A stretch of DNA of 64,000 nt from Cupriavidus sp. D39. Its GTDB lineage: Bacteria > Pseudomonadota > Gammaproteobacteria > Burkholderiales > Burkholderiaceae. Positions 37,828 to 46,006 of the stretch are shown piece after piece. The DNA is taken from NCBI RefSeq assembly GCF_026627925.1, contig NZ_JAPNLE010000006.1:62001-126000 (forward strand). Reading direction: 5' to 3'. Both the position numbers and the translations under genes were made by a program. The notes under the pieces were generated by a model, which did not search any database, was not told the DNA's origin, and worked only from the letters and a program-made list of their open reading frames with translations. Each line of letters opens with the position of its first letter. The first letter of the stretch is position 1.

Positions 37828-38910
37828 ATGAGTCGAGGCCGCCATGCAACGCCAGTGAAGCTGGCGAAGAAAGAAAGACAGGAACTGCTATCGCTAATCG
37901 AACGCAAGACGGCTGCGCAGCGAGATGTGATGCGGGCGCGAATCGCGTTGTGGGCCCACGAGGGCCACTCCAATACGGTCATTGCGCGGGAACTGGGTGT
38001 GTCGGTGCAAACGGTCTGCCTGTGGCGCAAGCGGATTGCCCAGCAAGGTGCCCAAGGCATTCGCGAGGGCGAGCGCAGTGGCCGTCCGCCACGCATCACG
38101 CACGAGGAGCGGCTACAGGTCATCGCACTGGCGTGTGAAACGCAGGAACCTGAGGGACGGGTCACGCCCACGCTCGACGAGATTGTGGCGCGCGCCGTGG
38201 AGCGCGGCGTCGTCGGGCAGATCAGCCGCAGCCAGGTGCAGCGCATTCTGCAGGCCGGCGACGTGCGTCCACACCGGGTCCGGCAATGGCTACACAGCCC
38301 AGATCCGGCCTTTCGCGAGAAGGTCAACGGAATTTGCAAGCTGTACCGTAAGGCGCCTCGAAACGCGGTGGTGCTCAGTATCGACGAGAAGACTGGCATT
38401 CAGGCCATCGAGCGCAAGTACCCGGGACGCGCGCCCGCGCCAGGGCGGCTGCGTCGTCGTGAGTTTGAATATATTCGTCACGGCACCCAGGCGTTGATTG
38501 CTGCGTTAGACGTGCATACCGGGCAGGTGCTGGCAGAATGCCGCGAGCGGCGCACCCAGGACGATCTGGTGGCCTTCATGGAGCGCGTGGCAAGCGCGTA
38601 CCCAGACAAACAGGTGCACGTCGTCTGGGACAACCTGAACACGCATCGCGCCCACGCGGTCTGGCAGGCGTTCAACGCGCGGCACGATGGGCGGTTTCAC
38701 TTCCACTTCACGCCATTGCACGCGAGTTGGGTCAATCAGATCGAACTCTGGTTTGCCCGCTACACGCGCCGAGTGCTGCGCCATGCGAGTCACATCAGCA
38801 CCGCGCATCTGCGCGAGCGCACCGAGCAGTTTGTCCGCGCGCACAATCAGACGGCACGCCCGTTCAAATGGACTTTCCGGGGCTATCCGCTGCAAACCGG
38901 CGCATCGTAA
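37828..38910 (+). CDS. IS630-family transposase
   Basis: DDE transposase of 360 residues. Two N-terminal helix-turn-helix units (GHSNTVIARELGVSVQTVCL; then ITHEERLQVIALACE) precede the catalytic core: Asp in VVLSIDEKTGIQA, Asp in HVVWDNLNTHRAH and Glu in SWVNQIELWFARYTRR. The frame is intact and the ends are well matched, so the element may still be active. Confidence 0.92.
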   Translation: MSRGRHATPVKLAKKERQELLSLIERKTAAQRDVMRARIALWAHEGHSNTVIARELGVSVQTVCLWRKRIAQQGAQGIREGERSGRPPRITHEERLQVIALACETQEPEGRVTPTLDEIVARAVERGVVGQISRSQVQRILQAGDVRPHRVRQWLHSPDPAFREKVNGICKLYRKAPRNAVVLSIDEKTGIQAIERKYPGRAPAPGRLRRREFEYIRHGTQALIAALDVHTGQVLAECRERRTQDDLVAFMERVASAYPDKQVHVVWDNLNTHRAHAVWQAFNARHDGRFHFHFTPLHASWVNQIELWFARYTRRVLRHASHISTAHLRERTEQFVRAHNQTARPFKWTFRGYPLQTGAS

Positions 38911-38922
38911 TCGAGGATCGAC

Positions 38923-39222
38923 ATGTCAGCTTTACCCGCCAAACATTACGCTGTCGAACTGCAGCGGCAACTACGCACCCTGCTCGGCCACGAGCAGATC
39001 GTCACGCAAGCCTACGGGCGTCATCTGCTGATCAAACGTCTGGACGACGAGGAGCCGACGGTGGTGGCTCGGCTGACCGAGCTCAGCCGCAATTGTTATG
39101 GCGCCGCCTTTCGTAGCCATAGTGGGCGTTGGGAACCTCTGCCAGGCGCCGGTACACTCGACGAGATGGCCAAGGTGATCGTCACCCTACTGGAGCCATA
39201 TTTGCAGCCCGATAATTATTAA
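38923..39222 (+). CDS. Small IS630 passenger protein (99 residues)
   Basis: Begins MSALPAKHYAVELQRQLRTL 12 bases after the transposase stop and ends just before the right inverted repeat. Segment RLDDEEPTVVARLTELSRNC and a C-terminal TLDEMAKVIVTLLEPYLQ look like a compact folded protein. No function known to me; a role in transposition control is possible. Confidence 0.6.
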   Translation: MSALPAKHYAVELQRQLRTLLGHEQIVTQAYGRHLLIKRLDDEEPTVVARLTELSRNCYGAAFRSHSGRWEPLPGAGTLDEMAKVIVTLLEPYLQPDNY

Positions 39223-39276
39223 AGCTATTTGCGGGATGCTGTACTAGTCCTCCAAATGATATGCCTCCACTGTACA

Positions 39277-39293
39277 GTTCTGCGTAACAGAAC
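39277..39293. promoter_or_regulatory. 17-bp IclR-type operator H1 (module B)
   Basis: GTTCTGCGTAACAGAAC, a perfect GTTCT-N7-AGAAC palindrome and the best match of all sites. It lies 111 bases upstream of the HMG-CoA-lyase-like gene. Confidence 0.68.
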
Positions 39294-39350
39294 TCAAGTT
39301 CTAAAATCGTGGGTTAACCCTCTTAACGGTGACCGTCGGTTGGCTCTATA

Positions 39351-39367
39351 GTTCTTTCTAGTAGAGC
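39351..39367. promoter_or_regulatory. 17-bp IclR-type operator H2 (module B)
   Basis: GTTCTTTCTAGTAGAGC, one mismatch in the right arm. It is centred near where a promoter for the following gene would lie. Confidence 0.55.
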
Positions 39368-39370
39368 TAA

Positions 39371-39387
39371 GATCTGTGTAACAGAAC
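39371..39387. promoter_or_regulatory. 17-bp IclR-type operator H3 (module B)
   Basis: GATCTGTGTAACAGAAC, one mismatch in the left arm; it ends 17 bases before the GTG start. Its start is 20 bases after that of H2, so proteins bound at H2 and H3 would sit on nearly the same face of the helix (two turns). Confidence 0.55.
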
Positions 39388-39404
39388 TTACCGAAGGAGC
39401 GATC

Positions 39405-40382
39405 GTGAGTACACCCAGAATTTTGATTAGCGAGGTCGGCCCGCGTGACGGCCTGCAAAGCATCAAGAGCGTCATGCCTACCGAGGCCAAGTTGCTTTGG
39501 ATTTCCGCGCTGGCTGCTGCGGGCTTGAAGGAGATTGAAGTCGGCTCCTTCGTGCCGCCCAAGCTCCTGCCGCAAATGGCTGACATACGCGAGGTCGTGG
39601 CTCACGCTCTCTCGATCCCCGGCCTTCACGTTGCGGTCCTCGCACCTAACTTGCGTGGCTGTCAAGGTGCGTTCGAAGCGGGCGTCCACAAGGTCACGTT
39701 GCCGGTCTCGGTCACCGACGAACATTCCACCGCCAACATCCGTAAAACCACGGCGCAGATGATCGAAGAAGTTCGCAACGTGGTCGGGCTGCGCAACGAG
39801 CGCTTTCCGAACGTGCAGATCGAAGCAGGAGTGTCAGTCGCGTTCGGTTGCACGATCTCCGGCACGGTGACCGATGACCAGACCATGCGTATGTGCTTGG
39901 CGATGGCTGAGTGCGGCGTGGACGAGGTTGGCCTGTCTGATACGAGCGGCTACGCCAATCCGGCGCAGGTTCGTCGGCTGTTTCGTCGCTTGCAATCCGA
40001 AGTGGGCCGAAAAGCGGGCGGCGCCCATTTTCACAACACGCGCGGCCAAGGATTGGCGAACGTGGTCGCCGCACTCGACGCCGGCGTGACAACAATCGAT
40101 GCGAGCCAGGCAGGCCTCGGCGGCTGCCCGTACGCACCTGGAGCGACGGGCAACATCGTTACCGAAGACCTCGCCTTTTTGCTGGAAGCAATGGGCTACG
40201 ACACGGGCGTGGATATCGACAAGCTCGTTGCGGCTCGGGCGATTCTGGCTGAAGCGCTGCCGGGCGAGGCGCTGTACGGGCATGTACAGGACGCCGGATT
40301 GCCTAAGGGTTTCACATATGCAGATGGGCGCGCGCCAAGCGCGCCTCAACCGGGAGGCTGTTTGTTGGGAGTTGCGCAATGA
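39405..40382 (+). CDS. HMG-CoA lyase-like enzyme (module B)
   Basis: DRE-TIM-type lyase of 325 residues that splits a 3-hydroxy-3-methylacyl-CoA or similar acyl-CoA. Motifs: ISEVGPRDGLQSIKSVMPTE (metal Asp and Arg), KEIEVGSFVPPKLLPQMAD, VDEVGLSDTSGYANPAQV, AHFHNTRGQGLANVVAALDA (metal His pair) and GLGGCPYAPGATGNIVTEDL with the catalytic Cys. Start GTG 39405 follows AAGGAG. Its stop overlaps the CoA-transferase start (ATGA). In module A this place is taken by a citrate-synthase-like protein, so both probably do the final C-C cleavage. Confidence 0.9.
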   Translation: MSTPRILISEVGPRDGLQSIKSVMPTEAKLLWISALAAAGLKEIEVGSFVPPKLLPQMADIREVVAHALSIPGLHVAVLAPNLRGCQGAFEAGVHKVTLPVSVTDEHSTANIRKTTAQMIEEVRNVVGLRNERFPNVQIEAGVSVAFGCTISGTVTDDQTMRMCLAMAECGVDEVGLSDTSGYANPAQVRRLFRRLQSEVGRKAGGAHFHNTRGQGLANVVAALDAGVTTIDASQAGLGGCPYAPGATGNIVTEDLAFLLEAMGYDTGVDIDKLVAARAILAEALPGEALYGHVQDAGLPKGFTYADGRAPSAPQPGGCLLGVAQ

Positions 40383-41653
40383 GCGAAGTTCAAGCGAATC
40401 AAAGCCTGCCGTACAACGGCGTGCGTGTCGTCGAGATGACGCACATGGTGATGGGACCGACGTGTGGGATGGTGTTGGCGGACCTGGGCGCTGAAGTCAT
40501 CAAAGTTGAGCCCATCGCGGGTGACAGCACACGATCGCTGCGAGGCTCGGGAGCGGGCTTTTTCAGCACATTCAATCGCAACAAAAAGAGCATTGCTGTC
40601 GATGTGAAAGACCCGCGCGGCTGCGAGATCGTGCACAAGCTGGTTGCCGGCGCCGACGTGTTCAGTGAAAACTTCAAGAGCGGGACGGTAGACAAGCTGG
40701 GGCTGAGCTACGCGACGCTGTCGAAGTTCAACCCCCGTCTGGTCTACGTTTCGCACAAGGGCTTCTTGCCTGGTCCTTACGATCATCGCACCGCGCTCGA
40801 CGAGGTTGTGCAGATGATGGGCGGCCTCGCTTACATGACCGGCCCTGAAGGCCGCCCCTTGCGAGCCGGGACGAGTGTCAACGACATTATGGGCGGTATG
40901 TTCGGTGCCATTGGTGCAATGGCCGCGCTCGCCCAACGTGAACGCACTGGACGCGGGCAGGAGGTTCAGAGCGCCTTGTTCGAGAACAACATTTTCCTCG
41001 TCGCGCAGCACATGATGCAGTTCGCCGTGACCGGGAAGCCTGCGGCCCCGATGCCGGGTCGTATCTCGGCGTGGGCTGTCTACGACGTATTCTCGGTCAA
41101 GGATGGCGAGCAGATATTTCTGGCGGTTGTCTCCGATACTCAATGGGCACTCTTCTGTGACGCCTTCGGATTATCGGAACTGAAGAGCGACGAGCGCATC
41201 GCCACCAACAATCAACGCGTGCAGGCACGGGACTGGTTGCTGCCGCAGCTTCGCGCTCACTTGGAAGCCTTCACTGCGGCCGAAATCGGCGCGGTTTTCG
41301 AGCGCTGCGGGCTTCCGTACGCGCCTATTACGAAACCCCACGACCTATTCGACGACCCGCATCTGCTTTCCACCGGCGGCCTCGCAGACGTCACGTTGCC
41401 GCCCGACGCGAGTGGGGCCGGCCAGCCAGTGACCACCAAGACAGCGCTGCTGCCGCTGACACTCGGCGGAGAACGCCTGCGATTGCGCGCCGCACCGCCT
41501 TCACTGGGTCAAGACACGCAATCCCTGCTCATGCAGCTCGGTTACTCGCATGAAGACCTCCGACAGTTGACCGAGGCAGGCGTAGTCCGGTGCCAAGCCT
41601 CACAGACAGGGGGCGCGACAAGCGCCTCGGCCAACGAACTGGCGAGTGCCTAA
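40379..41653 (+). CDS. Class III CoA-transferase (CaiB/BaiF) (module B)
   Basis: Family III CoA-transferase of 424 residues. N-terminal motif GVRVVEMTHMVMGPTCGMVL and EVIKVEPIAGDSTRSLRG; candidate catalytic Asp in VFSENFKSGTVDKLGLSYAT; then QMMGGLAYMTGPEGRPLRAG and SVNDIMGGMFGAIGAMAAL. It would form the acyl-CoA substrate of the lyase encoded upstream, taking CoA from a donor acyl-CoA. It is not a close copy of the module A transferase, although both belong to the same family. Confidence 0.9.
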   Translation: MSEVQANQSLPYNGVRVVEMTHMVMGPTCGMVLADLGAEVIKVEPIAGDSTRSLRGSGAGFFSTFNRNKKSIAVDVKDPRGCEIVHKLVAGADVFSENFKSGTVDKLGLSYATLSKFNPRLVYVSHKGFLPGPYDHRTALDEVVQMMGGLAYMTGPEGRPLRAGTSVNDIMGGMFGAIGAMAALAQRERTGRGQEVQSALFENNIFLVAQHMMQFAVTGKPAAPMPGRISAWAVYDVFSVKDGEQIFLAVVSDTQWALFCDAFGLSELKSDERIATNNQRVQARDWLLPQLRAHLEAFTAAEIGAVFERCGLPYAPITKPHDLFDDPHLLSTGGLADVTLPPDASGAGQPVTTKTALLPLTLGGERLRLRAAPPSLGQDTQSLLMQLGYSHEDLRQLTEAGVVRCQASQTGGATSASANELASA

Positions 41654-41735
41654 CCTCAAGAGCACTAACGGATTGCAGTGCCGGGCGAGCCTGCACGGCT
41701 CAGTTCGGCCAGTGATTCGAAGGAGACGACAAACC

Positions 41736-43043
41736 ATGACATCCATATCCTCCAATCTGGCGGGCGAGAAGTCCGTCGATTCGACGCTTGAACAGCAGGC
41801 GGTTAGGAAAGCCGCGTGGCGCTTCATCCCACTTCTCGCGCTCGCGTACTTTTTCAACTACCTTGATCGGACCAGCGTCGGATTTGCAGCGCTGACCATG
41901 AACCGCGACCTTGGACTGACTGCGACTCAGTTTGGCTGGGGGGCAGGCATCATGTTCGCTGGATACTGCTTGTGCGAAGTTCCGAGCAACCTGGCGCTGT
42001 ATCGCTTCGGCGCACGGCGTTGGCTCGCGCGCATCATGATCACTTGGGGCTTTTTCGCCGCCGCCACGGCGCTCGCTGTTGGACCGACCAGCTTCTATGT
42101 AATTCGCTTGCTGCTCGGCATAGGCGAAGCCGGCTTCTTTCCCGGCGTAATTTTCTTCCTCGCGATCTGGTTTCCTGCGAACTATCGCACGCGAGTGCTC
42201 GCATGGTTCACCGTTTCGACGCCGCTCTCCTCGCTTATCGGTGGACCGCTTTCGACGTGGCTGCTCAAGATGGACGGGTTCCTCAGCCTCGCGGGCTGGA
42301 AATGGATGTTCATCGTCGAAGGTCTGCCGGCATGCGTGCTCGGCGTCCTCGTACTGAAGCTTCTTGCTGACAGGCCTGCCGATGCTAAGTGGCTTTCGCC
42401 GGAGGAGCGACAAGCGTTGCAAAGCGCCTTTGATCGTGAAGGTGCAGCGAGTGGCAAGAAGAAAGACTTCGCCGCTGCATTGAAAGACGTGCGTGTGTAC
42501 GTCCTCGCGATGATTTCCTTCGGCTTCACGATGGGCTCCTACGGTATCGGAATCTGGCTGCCGCAGATCCTGAAGAGCCACGGGATGACCGTCAGTCAGA
42601 CCGGATGGGTGTCCGCAATACCTTACTTCTTCGCCACCATCGCTCTGCTTTGGTGGGCTAAGCGGGTTGATCGCCGCGGCGGTCACATTGCGAACTTGGC
42701 CGCATGTATGTTCATAGGTGCGATCGCACTGGGCGTGTCGACCTACTTCAACCAATTGGTTCCGGCCATGGTCGGCATCACGCTGGCGTTGATCGGCACC
42801 ATCGCGGGCCGCACCATCTTTTTCACATTGCCGGCTCGGTTCCTTTCCGGACAAGCAGCTGCCGGTGGCCTCGCGCTCATCAACTCGATCGGTGCGTTGG
42901 GCGGCTTCGCGGGTCCGTACCTCGTCGGCTATCTGAAGGACAGCTTCGGTACCTACACGGCCGGAATGCTCGGATTGTCGGTGGTGCTCGCCATCACAAC
43001 CTTGCTGACTTTGTCTCTTTACGCTTTTAACAAGGGAAAATAA
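41736..43043 (+). CDS. MFS transporter, anion:cation symporter family (module B)
   Basis: Inner-membrane importer of 435 residues, about 12 helices, very similar along its whole length to the module A transporter (same YFFNYLDRTSVGFA, GARRW-ARIMITWG, GIGEAGFFPGVIFFLA and FTLPARFLSGQAAAGGLALI segments). Start ATG 41736 follows AAGGAGA. Only a few bases separate it from the amidohydrolase gene. Conserved length and sequence suggest the same substrate class, presumably an organic acid or lactone. Confidence 0.92.
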   Translation: MTSISSNLAGEKSVDSTLEQQAVRKAAWRFIPLLALAYFFNYLDRTSVGFAALTMNRDLGLTATQFGWGAGIMFAGYCLCEVPSNLALYRFGARRWLARIMITWGFFAAATALAVGPTSFYVIRLLLGIGEAGFFPGVIFFLAIWFPANYRTRVLAWFTVSTPLSSLIGGPLSTWLLKMDGFLSLAGWKWMFIVEGLPACVLGVLVLKLLADRPADAKWLSPEERQALQSAFDREGAASGKKKDFAAALKDVRVYVLAMISFGFTMGSYGIGIWLPQILKSHGMTVSQTGWVSAIPYFFATIALLWWAKRVDRRGGHIANLAACMFIGAIALGVSTYFNQLVPAMVGITLALIGTIAGRTIFFTLPARFLSGQAAAGGLALINSIGALGGFAGPYLVGYLKDSFGTYTAGMLGLSVVLAITTLLTLSLYAFNKGK

Positions 43044-43046
43044 AAG

Positions 43047-44180
43047 TTGAAATCAAGACATTCACCCCGGCGCCGACAGCTTCTTAGTGCGGCCGCAGCA
43101 TCGATCGTGATTCCTGCCCTTGCTCAACACAAGGTATTTGCAAAAGAGGAAGTCCACAGCATGAGTACAACCAGCAACTATCTTCCGGTTCGGGCGGAAT
43201 GGCTTGCCTCCAACACCGAGGCGGCACTCGAGCCCGACATGCCTATCATCGACGCGCATCACCATTTCTACGAGCGACCCGGCTGGATATACATGCTGGA
43301 CCAATACCTCGAAGACGCCCGGTCGGGACATAACGTCATTGCATCGGTGTATATGCAGGCGCTCACACGGTACCGTATGGATGGTCCTGAATTCATGCGT
43401 CCGATAGGCGAAATCGACTACGTGACGACCGTTACCGCATCACTGCAGAAGGCCAAACCGAAGGTGGCGAGTGGTATGGTCGGATACGTAGATCTTCGTC
43501 GAGGGGCCGAGGTGCGGGAAGTCCTCGAAGCTGAGCTCAAAGCTGGAGACGGACGCTTTCGTGGCGTGCGGCACCTGGTGACTTGGGATGCCGATACGAC
43601 GCTGGCGAATCCACTGACTGCGGCTCCTCGCGGGCTGCTACTCGACCGGAGCTATCGGGAGGGAGTGGCTCAATTGGCGCCGCTAGGCCTGTCCTACGAT
43701 GCGTGGCTGTTCTTCCCGCAACTGCCGGAGCTTCTCGATCTGGCAAAAGCATTCCCCAACACGCCGATCATCATCAATCACTGCGGCGGGGTGCTGCGTA
43801 TTGCTTCCTATCAAGATCGTCGAAAGGAAGTCTTCGAAACTTGGTCTCGCTCGATGCGCGAGCTATCGCAACTGCCTAATATCTACGTCAAAGTCGGCGG
43901 ACTAGGCATGCGCATCAATGGCTTTGACTTTGAAAAGGAAGCTCGACCGCCGTCGTCGGTCGAACTCGCCGAAACGTGGAAGCCGTGGATGGAATCGTGC
44001 ATTGAAATGTTCGGTGCAGATCGCTGCATGTTCGAAAGCAACTTCCCTGTGGACAAAGGCTCCTACCCGTATAGCAACGGCTGGAATGCCTTCAAGCGTT
44101 TGACAGCTAACGCAAGTCCGACTGAACGAGAGACCCTCTTTCGAGGCACAGTGAACAAGGTGTACCGCTTGGGGCTGTGA
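43047..44180 (+). CDS. Amidohydrolase-2 family enzyme with Tat-like signal (module B)
   Basis: Paralogue of the module A amidohydrolase, 377 residues. Metal motif IIDAHHHFYERPGW, then VDLRRGAEVREVLEAELKAG, FRGVRHLVTWDAD, IIINHCGGVLRIASYQDR and FESNFPVDKGSYP. It starts at TTG 43047 or at the internal ATG 43161 (MSTTSNYLPVR). The longer form has SPRRRQLLSAAAASIVIPAL, again a twin-arginine-type leader. Two divergent paralogues both keeping this leader argues for real export. It is the last gene of module B; 240 bases later comes the IS4 element. Confidence 0.86.
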   Translation: MKSRHSPRRRQLLSAAAASIVIPALAQHKVFAKEEVHSMSTTSNYLPVRAEWLASNTEAALEPDMPIIDAHHHFYERPGWIYMLDQYLEDARSGHNVIASVYMQALTRYRMDGPEFMRPIGEIDYVTTVTASLQKAKPKVASGMVGYVDLRRGAEVREVLEAELKAGDGRFRGVRHLVTWDADTTLANPLTAAPRGLLLDRSYREGVAQLAPLGLSYDAWLFFPQLPELLDLAKAFPNTPIIINHCGGVLRIASYQDRRKEVFETWSRSMRELSQLPNIYVKVGGLGMRINGFDFEKEARPPSSVELAETWKPWMESCIEMFGADRCMFESNFPVDKGSYPYSNGWNAFKRLTANASPTERETLFRGTVNKVYRLGL

Positions 44181-44421
44181 GCAACCTCCGGCAACCGTGA
44201 TCTGACGGCACGCCGACGCTCGCTCTATCATGAATCTTTTGGATCTGCCGGTGAGCGCGGGTCAGCTTGCTCGGCGAGGATTTTCAGCGGGGAAACGGAG
44301 ATTCGTCAGCTTCCGCTGAACATCCGGGACTCGTCATTTCTTCCGGGCGTGGGCTGCTCGCCGCTGCGGATCGCATCCGTCGCGCCCTCCAGCAGCAGCC
44401 TCTCGATAATTAGGAATTCAC
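44181..44421. other. Intergenic stretch before IS4 copy 2
   Basis: No complete gene seen. One frame ending LLAAADRIRRALQQQPLDN near 44410 may be the C-terminal remnant of a lost gene. AGGAATTCACC just before the IS is the likely ribosome-binding region of the yciI-like gene on the other side of the insertion. Confidence 0.4.
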
Positions 44422-44544
44422 CATGAAGTACTCAACATTAGACATGCGAATGGCTGCCTCACCGGCTGCGACGGTGGTCGTCAACGAGGCGATTTGGCAA
44501 TGGAAACAGCGATGAGACGCCGTCAGAAGCGCGAGCGGGCAATC

Positions 44545-45843
44545 CTACGAGGTCGGTCGCGTGTCGTTGCGTGGCGTTGGCCACTGGAATTTCTGGGACT
44601 TGCGATTCAGGCCGTCGCGAAACGCAAGTCCGGTAAATTCCATGCGCAGCCACTGCGTGACCAGACCGGCCGTGACGGGCTGATTCATGCGCCATGGTGC
44701 GACCGCGTTCATCGGGAAGGTCTCGACAAGCACCAGACTCAGCAGTTGGTTCAAAGTCCAGGCCATCGAGCGAATTTGCATCCACAACTCCAGCACGGTG
44801 CGCGATTGCTGCCAGAGATTGCTCACGCCGAACCAGCGCTTGAGATTGTGAAACAGCGGTTCTATGCCCCAGCGGCGCGCGTACAACTGCACGATCTCCT
44901 GGGCGCTCAAGTCCGTTTCGCTCGCGAGCAGCAGACGGGGCTTGGTCCAGGCCTGTTTCTTCGCATCGAAGAACTGGCACCAGACGGCACGCACCAACGC
45001 GCCCTTGAGGAAGCGCGCGCGGGCCTCGGCAGAGCGCAGGCGAACCTGCTGGTCTTTGCCATAGAGCGGCATGCGCAGTTCGATCGCGGGCAGTGCTTCG
45101 ATGGCCTCGGCGTTCAGGCGCTCGCCATAGATGCGCTTGCGACCACGTCTGGGTGTGGTTGGCGGTGGCGGCACGAGAAACAGCGCGGTGTCGATGCGCG
45201 CCTGTCCAATCACGTGCATTTGTCTGCGCAGCAAAGGCAATACCAGGCGGGCGCGCATGAACCACGAATCGAACAGTACGCGCACCGGCTTGTTGGCCAC
45301 GCCCGCCAGAGAGCGGACCAGCACCAGCGCGATTTTCAGCTTGTTGCGGTTGCCGGTGTTTGGCACCAGCCGCGAGAGAATTGGCAGCACCAGGTTGACC
45401 CCGCCGTTGCCCAGCGCGCTCACGCCCAGCGTAACCCAGCACTGGGCCCGTATGAATTGCGGCCGATTGATCTTGCGGCTGTGGTCGTGGCGATACGCGC
45501 AACCGGGCGCCTGCTCCGAGGAGCGCGGCACCAGCGTATCGTCGATGACCAGTGTCAGCACATCGCATGGCAGCACTGTGAGCACCAGCAAGAACAATTG
45601 GCGGGCCAAACGCACGGTGCGCAAGCTGCCGCGCCCGAGAAGCTTGTAGTAGGTCGTCCAGTGCCTGCGTCGCGCGATGGCGCTGATAGCGCGCGTCACC
45701 CAGCCTTCTGGCGAAACCATACAGCCGCACAGCAGCTCGACAAAGCTCCCGCGAGAGCGAATTGGCACGGCCAGAAGCAGAAGGTTGATCCATTCGGACA
45801 GACACAGTCGTACACGGTTGGACAAAGACATGGGCAATCGCAA
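44545..45843 (-). CDS. IS4-family transposase, copy 2 (intact)
   Basis: DDE transposase of 432 residues. Catalytic Asp in LTLVIDDTLVPRSS, Asp in VRVLFDSWFMRARL, and the IS4 signature Y-x2-R-x3-E-x6-K in YARRWGIEPLFHNLK, an exact fit. The start at 45843 lies inside the right end of the element, after the 20-bp hairpin. It can act on copy 1 at 5.7-8.4 kb, whose own transposase is stopped early. Confidence 0.92.
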   Translation of the reverse strand: MRLPMSLSNRVRLCLSEWINLLLLAVPIRSRGSFVELLCGCMVSPEGWVTRAISAIARRRHWTTYYKLLGRGSLRTVRLARQLFLLVLTVLPCDVLTLVIDDTLVPRSSEQAPGCAYRHDHSRKINRPQFIRAQCWVTLGVSALGNGGVNLVLPILSRLVPNTGNRNKLKIALVLVRSLAGVANKPVRVLFDSWFMRARLVLPLLRRQMHVIGQARIDTALFLVPPPPTTPRRGRKRIYGERLNAEAIEALPAIELRMPLYGKDQQVRLRSAEARARFLKGALVRAVWCQFFDAKKQAWTKPRLLLASETDLSAQEIVQLYARRWGIEPLFHNLKRWFGVSNLWQQSRTVLELWMQIRSMAWTLNQLLSLVLVETFPMNAVAPWRMNQPVTAGLVTQWLRMEFTGLAFRDGLNRKSQKFQWPTPRNDTRPTS

Positions 45844-45866
45844 GAGGACCGAAAACGATCCTCATT

Positions 45867-45914
45867 GGCCGCCGCGCTGCTTGCGCTAAAACCCGCGCAA
45901 GCAGCGCGGCGGCC
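45867..45914. terminator. Perfect 20-bp hairpin inside IS4 copy 2
   Basis: Identical to the hairpin at 8284-8331, arms 45867-45886 and 45895-45914. It sits just outside the transposase start and may block outside transcription. It also stands between any IS-borne rightward promoter and the yciI-like gene. Confidence 0.7.
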
Positions 45915-46006
45915 ACACGATCATTGCCCCATGTCAAGCATTTTTCGATTTCTTGAATCCGTTTCCAACCCGCTCGTTGAGCGGGCCTGAATGTCTAAAG
46001 TTGAGC

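Larger units (their letters stand above)
37776..39241 (+). mobile_element. IS630-family element
   Basis: Terminal inverted repeats start CAACATCCCGTAAATAG (left) and CAGCATCCCGCAAATAG (right, complement). TA is duplicated at 37774-37775 and 39242-39243, as expected for IS630/Tc1-type elements. The restored target reads CTAGTACTAG, a palindrome. The element is 1466 bp and holds a transposase gene and a small second gene. It lies between iclR 3 and its leader. Confidence 0.9.
44431..46005 (-). mobile_element. IS4-family element, copy 2, with 9-bp target duplication
   Basis: Terminal repeats CTCAACATTAGACAT (44431-44445) and, complemented, CTCAACTTTAGACAT (46005-45991). The 9-mer CATGAAGTA is repeated directly at both borders (44422-44430 and 46006-46014). 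Length 1575 bp. The insertion is exactly at the start codon of the yciI-like gene, which was rebuilt on the right side by the duplication. The intact transposase and clean duplication indicate a recent event. Confidence 0.92.

Noticed and set aside
41700..42854. 384-codon frame opposite the module B MFS gene
   Set aside because: Low-complexity, charged translation without membrane segments or motifs; the sense frame is a clear transporter.
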